The notes: generated by a model not told the origin, from the sequence alone. Positions 32,845 through 45,447 are shown, counted from the first letter of the stretch. The stretch: DNA of 64,000 bases from Pomacea canaliculata (GCF_003073045.1 NW_020229206.1:1-64000), one strand, 5' to 3'. Program-made: numbers and translations.

Positions 32845-33115
32845 TTTTAGATAGTGCTTTATCCCTGACCAGGCTTAAAGTGTTACAAGCACAAGCACAC
32901 TTGTTTATTGTAAATGAAAATGTAACTATCATACACAAACATGCACACACTACATAACCTTCAATACACAATATTGAGGAAACAATGTACTCAAGAAAAC
33001 TACTGATTGTCAGACCTGTAAACAAGTGTCACATCCAGAGAGAAGTATGGCAGAGCTGAGATTTGAACCCATATGTGATTCTCACTGTCATATTGAAAGA
33101 TGCCTTAACCACTGT
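32845..33115 (-). mobile_element. tRNA-derived SINE
   Basis: The minus strand shows an A box-like TAGTGATACAGTGGTTAAGG and a B box-like GGGTTCAAATCTC about 40 bases on. The far end, GGATAAAGCACTATCTAAAA, resembles the ATAAAGCGCTATATAA tail shared with L2/CR1-group LINEs. The ends are approximate. Confidence 0.6.
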
Positions 33116-33239
33116 ATCACTAACCACCTCCATGCTAATAACTATCTTCCATTTTCAAGACTGATTGCTGAAAGAATTTTTTCTACATTGCAGATTAATG
33201 GGCACCTTTTGGAAATGTGCAAGAATAGGTGAGAAAAAT

Positions 33240-35110
33240 AAGACCATCTTTTGTTGCTTTGTATCTGAGTGACTTTGAATTTGTAGACGTTACTTGGCCT
33301 CAGTAAATCTTAGAATGCTGACAAAGAAGTATTACATATGTATATTCATAATAATCATACCAGCTGCTGATCTTAATGTGTGTGCATTGTTGAACAGGCG
33401 AGAGAAAAAGCCCTTGGGTAGCTGCCTGCTGCATTGCCATGGCTTTCAGCATCCTCTTTTGGTCATGAAAAATTGGGACAGTATTCGTCTTTAAAAATAT
33501 ATAAATAGCAGGGTGTGGAAAATGCTGCATTAAGTGAACTCATAATTTTAAAACTGCTTTTCTTTAGTTGTCATGCAGGTTTAATGTGCTTAAAAAAATT
33601 TAGTGTATCTTTGGCATCTTCCTGTTTTGCTTTCTTGTGAAGCTAGTGCTGTTAAATAATGAGCACAGCTAGACAAATAAAGCGAAAATCTGATTTTATC
33701 ACCCTTGTGCGGTTGTGTATATTTCAAAATATTAGAAATTATGTTGGTGTGGAAGGGTGCAAGAAATATACAACTTCTGACATTCACATTCACCATTTCT
33801 AATGTTGGTATTCATTCACATCATTTATGAAAAGAGTAAAGAGAATTTGGAATGGTACCCAAAGACTGTTGTTTAAAAATTGTGTATAAAGGGTCTTGTC
33901 ATGAAATTTGTGAATGTTTTTGTGTAAGACCTTCAGAACATTAGCAACCATGTTGAGCTTAAATTTGGTGGCATTTGTGTAGAAATGCGGTCTTTTGCAA
34001 AGAGAATGAAAGGAAATAATGGGAGATGATCTTATAGTGATAAATGGCTATGTACCTGTGTGATATCAAAAGCACATTCAAGTAAAATTAAAATTACAAT
34101 GTGCTGCAGACACGAGGGAACCAGGGGGAGATAATAAAGCATATGCAGGTCACATGCCAGTAGATCAGTTCACATGGCTTGTTCACGTGTGCATAGTGAA
34201 ACTTTGTCCATGACAGTTTTGATACATTATTACTGTTTTACTTGCTGTTTGCACAGTTGCTTGCATCTCTGAGAAAATAAATATTTAAAACAGATGTCTT
34301 TTAAAAAAAATTTAATGACATTTAGGCAGACTGCAGTGTTTTGCAATAATGTTTAGATTACATTATGATGTAAAAAAATTTGGCAATATACTCAAGTTTT
34401 GCAAATTTCACTGCACAGCATACAATAATCACACTTCTGACTTCATGGTGAAATAAGTATATACAAGCCATTGTATGTGGAATGAATAAGCATAAAAGAA
34501 TGGACAAAGTCAGGGCTTTTAAAAGTCATCTCTCTAATCTCTACTGTTCAATCTTTGCAATAAGGAGCTAACCATACACCACATGAGCATCAAATACACA
34601 TTATCATTATTCATTCAAGAGCAGCCTTAAACATTTGGAGAGTTTTCTAAATGTGTGCTGCGAACATAGAGCTAAACATTAATTTGATAAAACCATTATT
34701 TCACAACATGCAGCCAGGAAAATGCATCCTCTTTTAGGCAGTCATAAACAGGTGCTGCTAGAAGTTTTCTTGACAGCTACATGATGTTCAAAGGCAGGCT
34801 GCTTCTTGTGTAATAAATGTAAAGGGCTCGGTTTGAATAAAGTCACACAAAACACTAGGTCTGCCAGTTTTAGAGTTTCATTTACCATACTGATTGGCTG
34901 TACTGCACATTTGCATGTACATACCAATAAAAGGATGAAGACAGAAGACATACAAAAATTACACTTTTTTAAAACTTAACCAAGAAAAGCAGCAGCTGGA
35001 TAGACATTACTCTGCATCCTGAGTAAGGCTAGGCTTTAAGGCGGCAACATCATCCTATGCTCGACTGACAGAAATCACATCCTCTCTCTCCCTGCTGTCT
35101 GTTTTGAAAA
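33240..35110. other. Intergenic, no recognised gene
   Basis: AT-rich sequence between the unrecognised gene and the 3' end of IMMP1L. Short frames only. It should include the IMMP1L 3' UTR at its right end. Confidence 0.5.
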
Positions 35111-35111
35111 C

Positions 35112-37628
35112 TTACATCCCTTTGTTCTCAGCAGAGAGACCAAGGGATCCTAGTCTGCCAAAGGGCCATAACTGCAAAGGACAACATAATACTAGGACAA
35201 GCAAAATCAACTTCAGCTACTTTTATTAATGCACACATTAATTCACATTTGATTTACAAATTGTATTCAATTTTTTTCTTTGAGGCTAAATGAAATATTG
35301 GGGAGAAAAAACTCACCACAAAAAAGACGCGACCCCTTAAAAGGCCATAAGGCACCTGGCCATAACTGCGTGAGTCTATACTGTTCGTCTTGTTGTCCCC
35401 TTCCAGCCACACATGACCACGTTTTATCTGACAATAAGACAAGCCACTGTTCTAATTACATCTCTTTGTTTTATCAGGTGTTATGTAAGGAGAGCAGAAT
35501 AGATCATTTGACACTCCGTTCTGCCTGTCACTGTGACAGAAACTTTAATTTTCTCTATTTTCATTCCAGTTATAGCACAAATTATGAATATCACATCACC
35601 TTAGCTATAATTGTGATTTGAAAGGCTTCCACTTTTACAGTCAAGGAAAATATAATCCCTTTATTCTGTACCAGTGATTTTGTCCTATATAAATTTGTTA
35701 GACATTTCATAGCTTAGGGGGAGTTGTAGTAAACTTAGTGGTTCAATATGGTCATGGCATGGCTAGTGGAAATCTGAGACATGCTGTCTCACTTTCTGCT
35801 GCCATAAAAATAAATGTCACATGGCTGCTACTATGTTTTGTTTCTTCCCTAGTTTTGAAGCTTTCAAAATACCTATTGCTGAGCTCCATACCAAATCAGC
35901 TTTTAAGAATCACAAGGCAGCTCTCACCATCTTTAAATAAACACATTAAATACAAATACTTCTTACACTGATGATGGAGTTGTCCTCTGTGTTAATGATG
36001 CAGTCTCCCTCCATTGCAACCACTCTCTTACAGATATATTCTTTAGGTGCTTTGGGAGATTTGCTGATCACAATATCACCCCTGAAGTGCAGTGAGCACA
36101 CAAAGAAAAATGTGTTTTAACAATGGTTCACATACTCTTAGTAAAAAGAAAGCAGTCAGTGGTGGTACCCTGAAGCTTGATGACCTGCTTGAAAACACTG
36201 CAACTGCTATTGTTAATAATGACCACTGTTGCTGTCAAACTAAAGTAAGCAGACTCGCAAATTAACTTGGTGAAGAAAAAAACAAAGCAAACTTTGTTCA
36301 CCAGAGGTTTACGTCTATCTTGTGGGAACAGAAAGGAGGCGAGTATCTGTAGAAGTATGGATCTGCCTGCTAGGAGTTTTGTGTTTGGAGTTCAGAGAAA
36401 TTTACATAAGCAAAGCCTGCAAAAAAAGCTAAAGCTAAGTTCAGCAAGTTTATATCCTGTTTGAGCCTGGACATGAAAACAATGGAGAACAGATAGAAGA
36501 AGTTTTGCAGGATCTCATCTGCATGCTTGGAGTATATGTTGTACTGCAGAATTTTGTAGCTGTTGGAGTTTGTAAAGATAGAGAGGACAATCAGACAAGA
36601 CAGAATGACAGGACTTAAATCTTGATAAAACAAAGTCCCATTCTAAACGGAAAGATACTAACAGATGGTGCTGATACTGCAACTTGTTAGAAGAAAAATG
36701 GCCTTTTTCGTATGACTGGCCTGTTGTGTCTGTAGAATTATATTCTGAGAACAAACACATCTGAGTAAAGGCATGAAAACTAATTACTGATGGTGCATTC
36801 TAGAAGTTTCCTAAGAAACTGTATTCTGAAAATTCATCAGTCAGATGGCATAAAAGCCAAACTGTGAAATCAACTTTCATTCTAAGGCTCCTCAACCTAT
36901 AGGTTTAAAGCTGTGTTAATAACTTGTAAACAGCTTTTCGAAAAACAAATTTATCTAAATATTTCTACAAAACATACTAAGTTTTGCAAAAGACTGCTCA
37001 CTTCTGAATTTTGTTGAACATGACGCTGATGTGTTCAGTGAGAACAACATCCCCTGACTGGATGGTTGGCTGCATGGATGGTCCACTACACTGAAAAGTA
37101 TAATAATTTAGTCATTTTGAGCATAGGGAAATCTTTTTAGCTTTATCCTCTTTTTCATTACGTAATCGTGCACTAAGTGTACATGCCTACATATGTGTGT
37201 GCTTGTTTGTGAACCCAAGAACTAGACTAAAATGAAAGGTCTGGGTTAGTTTAAGGTAATGGATGCACCATTAAGTATGCTACTTGTTTCAATATCTACA
37301 AGCATTGTCACTGTTTAAACAGTTCAATCCATTTTATGTGGATGATGAAAAAACCTTCAGTGACAGCATTCAGCAAATAAGAAAATTTTTCATATTGCTT
37401 TAATCATTTAATCATTTAAACCTTTTAATACTTATTGTTTGCAAAGCATAAATGAAACTCTGTTCGGTTACGGTATTACTGGAGATCAAGTCAAAGAAAA
37501 TCCTTTTTACTCACTACAACAAAGTCTGCCACAAATTCCAAGGTACAGTAGACCAGAGATCCATACTGAATGATCTTTAGCGCGGACTTGCCCAAAGCTC
37601 GCACCAGTACATGTGGTGTCAGTGTCAT
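35112..37628 (-). CDS. IMMP1L: Mitochondrial inner membrane protease subunit 1-like
   Basis: Five exons join in phase (high to low): 37628-37515, 37090-37002, 36081-35967, 35427-35317, 35171-35112, giving 162 codons plus stop (human 166). It is a signal-peptidase I-type Ser/Lys protease of the inner membrane that cleaves sorting signals facing the intermembrane space. The nucleophile serine is in CSGPSMQPT at the start of exon 2, and the lysine general base in ICKRVVAMEGD in exon 3. Exon 4 carries GHVWLEGDN, DSRSYGQVPYGLLRGRVFF, the family's most conserved block. The last exon reads LWPFGRLGSLGLSAENKGM, like the human WPLSDFG end. The N-terminal GKSALKIIQYGSLVYCTLEF aligns with the human membrane anchor. 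All splice sites are GT-AG. The start is the ATG that gives the usual family length. Confidence 0.93.
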
Positions 37629-38039
37629 GACAAGGAACTAAACATCTGGACATCAGACGCCCGGAACAGACTGTACTGTCATTTCAAAACGTCTCCCTCG
37701 ATCTCCTGCAGCATTCCGTCTATCTGTAGATACAGACTTGTTTATATATGATAGTCTTTCGCCATTAATTTTGATAATTTTACACAAATTATTGCCATGT
37801 GAGTTGACTTAACTTATACTATTATAAAATATATTACATAATTTACGTCTATCGATATATTCCTGCTTCAAAAGGTAATTAAAACTCTCCATCCTTTGTT
37901 ATGTTATTTCAACGACGATATTTCAGATGCCTGTAACCCTTAGATACTTAAGAACATAAGTATTGCTGGAAAATGTATCCAATGTATTTGAACAAGCATA
38001 CAACAAATATCCAGACTTAGTCACGAATATAGCACCATT

Positions 38040-38300
38040 TCAATACAAAGCAGAGCCTAACATTACGCATATCTTGGAATTGTCAAGAACGTTACAATGT
38101 GAATGAATATCACCTTGCGGCTTGCCTTCGGCAACTATGCAAGGGAAATAACTGGTGTAATTGTGTTTAACATAAGAGTGAGTGCCCTTGGCAAGATGGC
38201 GACTGCACCATTGACGCGTGAGGAAATAAATATGCATGTGTTTTTCCCATACGTCCGTGAACATACGAATTGCAAATGAACACACACACACACACTGACA
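38040..38300 (-). promoter_or_regulatory. Possible IMMP1L promoter region
   Basis: Upstream of IMMP1L, AAGATGGCG at about 38,194 matches the YY1-type motif common at TATA-less housekeeping promoters. The position, about 560 bases before the ATG, implies a 5' UTR intron or a long leader. Speculative. Confidence 0.25.
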
Positions 38301-38587
38301 CATACAATGACGATTTACGGTTTTGACAAACGACCCTTCTACACCCTCCTTCGCTGGAGGATGAGAGAGAGAGAGAGGCTGACGACCCGGATTACGCTCG
38401 GAATCCGCCGGACAGTACCGAATGGGCTCGAAATTCGTTTATTCTGTAAACGCCTTTGCAGAAAATCATTTAGGGGAGGGTTAAGGTGCGCAGGGTGCCC
38501 GGCCGTCTATAGGAGGACAGCTCCGATTGTGCTGCTGGGGGTCCGCCAAGTGGCTGGGTGCGGCCTCCTCCATCCTCTCTGGACAGC

Positions 38588-39730
38588 ACAAACGTGAGGC
38601 ATTACAGAAACCTTATGCTCCTGATGGCTTCGGATTCAACTCGGAGAAGAGCTTTAATCGTCATCCCATGATCTCGTTCTTCGGCAGCATTTACACGAAA
38701 GATGGTCCTGGTCCAGCTAAAATCCACGGCATCCAGAGCATGTGAGTCCCACAAGACAAGGAAGATCTGCAAAGATTCACAGGGATGAGTTACCTCTCAT
38801 TGTTATCACAAACTTTGGCATCGAGCCACAAACCCCTCAGGAGCCAATGAATAAAGATATTCCATCCGAGATATCAGAAAAGCATAGTCCATGTTTTGAG
38901 AGATTCAAATCATTAGTATCCGAAAACATGACTTCAGTTTTACGATGCCACAAAATCAACTATACTTGCAGTGGACGGCTGTAGGAAAGGCTTTGATTCA
39001 GTAATTATTCAAAATGGTTTTCCTGTGACTTTCGCATTTTTGTCCGTCGATATGCAGAGCGAAGATCCCAACATAGACCATTAGCTGTGGTCTTTGGCAT
39101 CACCAATATCTCACGAACCTAAGTAGACAACCGTTTAAGGTCATCACGGATCACAAGATATTGGAGAGGATTTACAAAAGCTCTTAATGAAAGCACCCCC
39201 TCATCTACTGTGCTGAAGACACGTGGATGTGATTTTGATATGAAGTAAGGATCTCGTCATTTTCAAAGGACATGAAATGATCATCCCTACATCCGTTACA
39301 CCAATCCCACCAAGAGATGGATGGAGAAGACAAGCTTACTAGACAGAGAATGTGCATATTGGCCGAACATCAGGAGCTGTCGACCAGCTGACCTAGTCTT
39401 GTGACACAAGCAAATGATTGGCAAATGCAAATCCCAGAGAGGCAATAATACTCCATGACATTCCCATGAGCTCACGGAAAAAGCAACCATCGATTTTAGG
39501 TCAGTGGGAAGCCCTTCCTGCTAATTTGACATCGTGTCACATATGACCAAAACAACAAGTGAAGCTCTTTAGAAGCAGAAAAGACCGGTACAATGTTTAG
39601 AAGACTAGATATAAAAAGTCAGTGACCGTGAATTGCGATACCAAGGGAAAACATCCAAAGATTTCCTCAGGCAGTGTGGCCTCTGTTACACATCATCCCC
39701 ACCGTGTCGAGTGGTTTCATTGAGAGATAT
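38588..39730 (+). mobile_element. Decayed Ty3/gypsy pol fossil
   Basis: Plus-strand pieces in changing frames match the reverse transcriptase connection, RNase H and integrase of a Ty3/gypsy polyprotein: an ISFFGSIYTKDG block and the following GMSYLS region, then LRC and AVDGCRKGF, the TDHK region, and an integrase-like part after about 39,280. It is old and heavily broken, with many interruptions. No LTR was identified with confidence; a related remnant may continue to about 39,960 and beyond the hAT insertion. Confidence 0.65.
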
Positions 39731-40057
39731 AAGTACAGATTGTCAAAACATGAAATGACAAAAGATAGAAACGATTTTCACAACGCCATGATATGAACCT
39801 TAGAACCAACCCAGTTGACAGCAAACTGCCTTCACCAGCACAAATGTTGTCAGGAAAGCCCATGTCGACTATGAGTCCTTCAGGCTGTAGTCCACGTCCT
39901 GAATACCTATAGTTCTCTAGGTTTCCGGGAATCTCCACAACTACTAATACAGATAACTACTGAATGTATTCCTACCCCTAGTTAACACACTGCACGCTAC
40001 ACTTACATTAATCCGCTCTTTAGCTGTGTATTGCCTGTTGTCTCTTGCGACCTAGAC

Positions 40058-41150
40058 CAGGGGTGGGCAACATACGGCCCGCGGGCCGGATCCGGCCCGC
40101 TACGGGATTTTGACTGGCCCGCAGACTGTTTCTGGTCGTACATGATAATGTGGCCCGCGGCCACATTCTGCCGCAATCTCCCACTACTAATTACTTGCTT
40201 ACTGCGTCGAATACTAGTGACTGTTAGTTATTCTTTGGTTCTTTGTTTTCAGTTAGAATTAGATTTAGAAGTCGGCAAGAAAGCAGTATGTTTGTTGTGC
40301 AGTGAAAGTGTTGCCGTGTTTAAAGAGTACAACGGTAGCCGCCATGATGCGACGAAACGTGCAGGCTATGGCAGGCTATGGCAGGTTTTTATCAGCAGCG
40401 GACCGGCAAACAAGAGCAACAGAACTGGACAGAAAACTTGTAAAGCAGCAGAATGTATTCGTAAAAACCAAAGTAGCCCAGAAAGCTGCTATTCATGCCA
40501 GTTTGTGGTCGCATACAACATTGCCAAGCACAGCATATCGTTCAGTGATGGTGAATTTGTCCACAAGTGCATGCTCCATGTAGCTGATCAAGTCTGTCCA
40601 CAACAAAGAAAGAAGTTTGAAGAAGTCAGTTTGTCGAGAAGAACTGGGGTTCGCCGCATTGAAGCAATTGGTGAAGACCTGACATCACAACTGAAAAAGG
40701 CGGGTACCTTCATTTCAGCTGTTTTCTTTGGCATTGGATGAAAGCACTGACATCGATGACACTGCACAGTCGCTCATCTTTGTACGAGGCATTTCAGAAA
40801 ACTTTGAAATCACAGAAGAATTGCTGTCAATGGAATCAATGAAAGACACTACTACCGGAGAAGATATTTTTAGATGTGTGGAAAATACAATGCAATTACC
40901 ATGGCATAAAATGGCCAGTAGTACTACGGATGGTTGTCCATCTTTGACAGGAAAGAAAGTTGGTCTACTGAAGAGATTGGGTGACCGTGTTGCAGAGGTC
41001 GATTGCACCAGGGAGTTTTACATTAAACACGATTTATTCCTTGCATATGTAGATAAATACGCGATTAAGGTATTGATTCAGTAATCTGGCCCGCCAAGGA
41101 CTTCATTTCCCCATATTCGGCCCGCCGACCGGAGAAGTTGCCCACCCCTG
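40058..41150 (+). mobile_element. hAT DNA transposon, GTF2IRD2/ZBED-like transposase, internally deleted
   Basis: 1,093 bp with 14-bp inverted ends CAGGGGTGGGCAAC and GTTGCCCACCCCTG and a perfect 8-bp target duplication ACCTAGAC (40,050-40,057 and 41,151-41,158). The transposase pieces read KKAVCLLCSESVAVFKEYN (BED-like N-terminus), HSISFSDGEFVHKCMLHVAD and SLSRRTGVRRIEAIGEDL. After a one-base frame change come LALDESTDIDDTAQSLIFVR and TTDGCPSLTGKKVGL, the start of the RNase H-like catalytic core with its DEST motif. The rest of the core and the C-terminal dimerisation domain are deleted, and the right inverted end follows soon after. Closest in type to the hAT-derived part of vertebrate GTF2IRD2 and ZBED5. 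Non-autonomous. Confidence 0.92.
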
Positions 41151-41159
41151 ACCTAGACG

Positions 41160-42640
41160 GTCCTCCCGATGTTTGTAGAAGAGTTGGTAGAGCACGGACT
41201 GCTGATCTTTGTTGACCGTGGACGCCTTCCGACCTACACTCAAACACGCACGTGGTGTTGGGATTGTTACCGACTGCCCATGACCGACGTCAGCACGTGT
41301 GCTTTTTGGTCTCCGCCGTAACTACTGACAGCAAGAGCACTTTCACACCATGTAGCCTCAACTCCGCTGCTGAGAACAGACGGCCTCTGGTGAGAAGGGT
41401 ACCCAGCACTGACCGAAGCGACCTCACACATACAGGTCGTACCGGAGCAGTCATTATACATTATAATTAGACCCTTAGACAGCGGCTCCACACTCGCAGA
41501 AGAGATTTGGCATCCTCTAGTCTCATCACAGCCTCTCTTTACCACATACACCTCCCAAGCGTCATTTGGAGGTCAGGTACGTCTTCCAAATTTTCGCGGC
41601 ACCCAGTTGGTCATTTATACTCACACCCAGTACTGTACGTCGATCCATCTTCAAGAGAAACACCGTAGATTTCTGAAGTAATTCTTAATAAAGTTGAGTG
41701 AAAGATGCCATTAAAAACCTGTACTTTATAACAGTGGATAGTCATGAATAATTTATGATCATATATAAGTATTGTAGTGCTTTTTGTGAAATGTTTCACG
41801 TGTTGTACCCGGCAGGTCTCACACATACATCCGCTAGCAACTCACTTTTACATGACACTGTCTTCTATATGTGCTGTAAATAATTTAAAATGTTTAACCA
41901 TATCCTTCTAGCTGTAAATAATCAAATTGTTTAATTGTATCTCTTGCTTACTAATTGCACGTCTTTACCGAAATCAAATGTTAAGAGCACGAAGACGATT
42001 GGTGGAAGCAAGATGACAACCAAGTGCATGATGGGTTCAAATTAACTAATCAATAAGCAAAGCACGCGCGTGCGCGCGCGCACACACACACGCTCACATA
42101 TTTGTGTACTATTGATAGTTAACTTCGAAGTTGAAATCTATGAATTGAGCTTATTGAGCCATGCTCGAAATTTGTAATCTGCTTTCTCAATAACAGTGGC
42201 GCAGCCATTACCAAACGTTTGAGTCCATCTTGGTGCATTCTGGGGGAAAAGCAACAAGACAATCACATTGCTTTCTGAACAACTAAATTTTTGGAAAATT
42301 AATGCAAAGCAAAAGAAAGAATTTTTTTGTGTAATTATACACTTTGAAATTAAAACAAAATGTATGAAATACAAAGCTATGCAATGAACTTTGCCAAAGT
42401 CTGTCATTTTTCTCTTGATTTTACATGATTTAAAGAAAGAACTAATTATAAAAATCTTTAATTGCAGATCACACTGACTTTAGGTCTGGCTCAGTGAATT
42501 TTACCAGTAAGTTTATTTTGTCTCCCTGTATGATTTCATGATCACTATACCAGCATATGTTTTGTGTTTTTAATGGTCTACATGCACATCCTTATTAAAT
42601 CCATCTAAATATATTCTGCTAATTAAAAAAATTGTCCATA
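41160..42640. other. No recognised gene
   Basis: Holds a CG/CA microsatellite at about 42,064-42,095. Short frames only, with no domain or good splice pair. The part just right of the hAT copy may belong to the old retroelement it hit. Confidence 0.4.
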
Positions 42641-42720
42641 GACTTACATCCATAGTTTAGTTTTGTCATTACTTTCAAGACTAAAGGTAATATTTTGATT
42701 TCAAATAAATTACTGAACAG

Positions 42721-42840
42721 AGTTCTCAGCAAAGTTGATGAGCAGAGCAAAGCACTACAGAATGTGGTTCACAAACTGAATCAGGTCACCCTGCTTCTTC
42801 AAAATACGGAGGAAAGAGGAGCTGAGGGAGAAGGGATTTA
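42721..42840 (+). CDS. Possible terminal coiled-coil exon of an unrecognised gene
   Basis: After an acceptor (AAATTACTGAACAG) the plus strand encodes VLSKVDEQSKALQNVVHKLN, then QVTLLLQNTEERGAEGEGI and a stop. Heptad spacing of Leu/Val (VLSKV, ALQNVV, KLNQV, LLL) predicts a short coiled coil and an acidic end, as in small scaffold or vesicle-complex subunits. No upstream exon was recognised, so this could be a lone chance frame or an exon of a small gene in 42-43 kb. Confidence 0.3.
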
Positions 42841-42849
42841 GAACAAAAG

Positions 42850-44180
42850 TGGTATGTCATCTAAATATAATGTGTTGGTACTAGGCACCATTTCTAAGTG
42901 TAACCTTTAGCTTTAACTAATATATCAGTTAATATATATGTTATGCTTTACAGTCTTGATGAACCATTTAACAAACAGGCAGGCATAGCATTGGCTTACA
43001 GGTTAACTCTTCAGACAAGGATCTGTGGTCAGTGTAATATTTGTATTAACAAATAATACACATTTTATGAAGTACAAAATAATTAAGTTTTTATATGCAT
43101 AGAATATGCAATTTATTTATAAAATAATTCTGTCACTTGCTTTTCATAGTGTCAAAATGAGCAGTCTGTGTGAGTGTCTATTAATTATGGCCACTAAAAT
43201 TGTTCTACTTTCCTAAAGAACAGCTTGGATTAAACTCTTAATTAACTTGGTCATTTGAGTCAATGCCATTATTTTCCCTGAAGTCCCGCTAGGGTTTATT
43301 TAAGAGAGTGGGTCTGGTTTGGTGCTATGTTCATCATGCAACCATTGATCACTCATCAGTGGAGTAGGGTTCAGCATTATGTCTGAAACTTACCCAATCC
43401 AGTGAATTAATTTATTTTGCATTTGTATTGTAGTTTTTTACTTGTTGGAAACAACTACAGATTTTTTTTTTTAACAGGTTCAGCACCTCTCGTGCACGGA
43501 GAATTTTAAAATAGTTGTTTTCTTCAGAGCTGGTTCAAAAATACAATTTCAGTGGAACCAAAGGGAAAAAAGTTTCCAGTCACTTCAGCTGACAAGTATA
43601 TTAATTGGTGCGTAGTTTTTGTTTGGCTTTGATTTCTTTGAGGTGTACATCAATCTGTACTTAAAAGGACAAAGTTTCGGAACTATTTAAAAAATAATTG
43701 GATGAATGCTTGTTGTATCTTCAAAAACAATGAACTTTAATGCTTTAGATAGCATAAACTGTTAAAATAGATTTTGTTGTAAATAATAAAATTGTTTTAT
43801 CATATCTCTTGCCTACTATTTGTGTGTTGTGAGGAAACAAAGAGATTTTGAAAAGCTGTTGAATGTTTTCTTCATGGCGTGCCAGTGCGTGTAAAAGTGT
43901 GAGATAGGGTGAGGGATGCAGCAAGCGGGAGTGGGGAAGTTGATGGTGCTTTCGTGGGAAACAACGAATGTTCATAGGGGATTGGTGGGTTTGCTATGGG
44001 GCTTTCGTGGGAAGGATAGTGGGGCTTTTCGTGGAAAATGGGAGCTCGTGGGAATTCCCAGCAGGGTCCCCTGAGGGTAACAGCTTTGTTTTCATCCGGG
44101 TCCCATGAGGGCCCCACGAGTTCTTGAAGGCTGCATTGGCATGGGGATCTCCTATATTGTAAAATCCCAGTCAGCCGACG
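42850..44180. other. No recognised gene
   Basis: AT-rich stretch with poly-T runs. Minus-strand frames near 43.75-44.35 kb look like random translation running into the 77-bp repeat. Confidence 0.4.
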
Positions 44181-44261
44181 CCCACGTGTACTAAGCAAAA
44201 CGCAAGCGAACATACTGGCCGTGCCACGCTGGTTTCTTTGGCAATGTTGGCCAGAGTCTGT

Positions 44262-44900
44262 GGTGATTTCATCAAGACTACAAATTTCAGTTTCTTGTGA
44301 GTGCTTGTATGACATAAACATTGTGTTTCTATCATGCCCTCCCATGTACAAGTGTACTCTGTTTCAGTTCCTTGTGAGTACTTGTATGACATAAACATTG
44401 TGTTTCTATCAGGCCCTCCCATGTACAAGTGTACTCTGTTTCAGTTCCTTGTGAGTACTTGTATGACATAAACATTGTGTTTCTATCAGGCCCTCCCATG
44501 TACAAGTGTACTCTGTTTCAGTTCCTTGTGAGTACTTGTATGACATAAACATTGTGTTTCTATCAGGCCCTCCCATGTACAAGTGTACTCTGTTTCAGTT
44601 CCTTGTGAGTGCTTGTATGTAATAAACATTTTGTTTCTATCATGCCCTCCCATGTACAAGTGTACTCGATCTTCCTCTTCCCATCTGAGTGCTTGTATGA
44701 CACAAACATTGTTTTTATCAGGCCCTCCCATGTACAAGCTATAGTGTACTCGATCTTTCTCTTCCCATCTGAGTGGTTGTCTAACATAAACATTGTGTTT
44801 CTCTCAGGCCCTCCCATGTACAAGTGTACTCTGTTTCAGTTCCTTGTGAGTGCTTGTATGTAATAAACATTGTGTTTCTATCATGCCCTCCCATGTACAG
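44262..44900. repeat. 77-bp tandem repeat (about 8 copies) upstream of calumenin
   Basis: Unit includes CCCTCCCATGTACAAGTGTA, CTCTGTTTCAGTTCCTTGTG and TTGTATGACATAAACATTGT. Copies starting near 44,338, 44,415, 44,492 and 44,569 are almost identical; later copies swap in a CTCGATCTTCCTCTTCCCAT variant. 77 is not a multiple of three, so the minus-strand frames rotate and are not coding. Confidence 0.93.
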
Positions 44901-45050
44901 TCATGCTACTTTCTGTTCCCATCTTTAAAACATGATTTGAATGACAACTATAGAAGTCTTTGGTTCTAGCATTGGAAATCTGTCAGCTTGAGACCGATAA
45001 TCCAGTAGACATCACGCAGCCACCAGCCTGCCTCTGGAATGTGTCATCGT

Positions 45051-45218
45051 CCACGTGGAAGAGGTTTGCGGTACTTGTATTACATTTCTTGCCACGCTGC
45101 TGCTGCTGGTCCAGCATCCCACACCTCTCTCATTGGCTTACGTTTGTCGGCAGCCACGTTGGCACAAGTTTCATTGGCTAACGAATGTCACAAGGTATAA
45201 GTTTTCGGTTCTCATTGG
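45051..45218 (+). promoter_or_regulatory. Calumenin promoter with E-box and three evenly spaced inverted CCAAT boxes
   Basis: A palindromic CCACGTGG at 45,051-45,058 is followed by ATTGG (inverted CCAAT) at 45,132-45,136, 45,173-45,177 and 45,214-45,218, each 41 bp from the next, or close to four helical turns. A CCACG lies at 45,154-45,158 between the first two. Multiple NF-Y sites next to CCACG are typical of ER-chaperone promoters in animals, and calumenin is an ER protein. No exact ERSE (CCAAT N9 CCACG) was found. Confidence 0.55.
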
Positions 45219-45240
45219 TCAGAGTTCTCCACTGTTTTAA

Positions 45241-45447
45241 GGAGCGAAGAGTGGTTTTGGCCGCTTACGTGTGATATTGTGGAAAGGATCGCAGGAACAC
45301 AGGGTATTCCCAATCTTTATCGATTGTGGCGCACTAAGACCAGGAAATAGATCGATAAGAAAAGAAGGAATCCAACAGCTGATTGAAGCGAAGCCAACAG
45401 TGTTTAAAAGTTTCTGTAGATCACGGTTGGAATAGAGGATACAAAGG
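45241..45447 (+). other. Candidate 5' UTR exon of calumenin
   Basis: Sequence after the CCAAT boxes ends at a good donor ACAAAG|GTGAGA. The first coding exon starts with an acceptor directly before its ATG, so at least one untranslated exon must exist; this is the best candidate. The transcription start is not determined. Confidence 0.45.

Noticed and set aside
38307-38590. A gene encoded by the 96-codon plus frame
   Set aside because: Arg-rich random-looking translation, no domain, and directly before the decayed retroelement.
45130-45220. Classical ERSE (CCAAT N9 CCACG)
   Set aside because: CCAAT and CCACG are both present, but no pair has the exact nine-base spacing and orientation.
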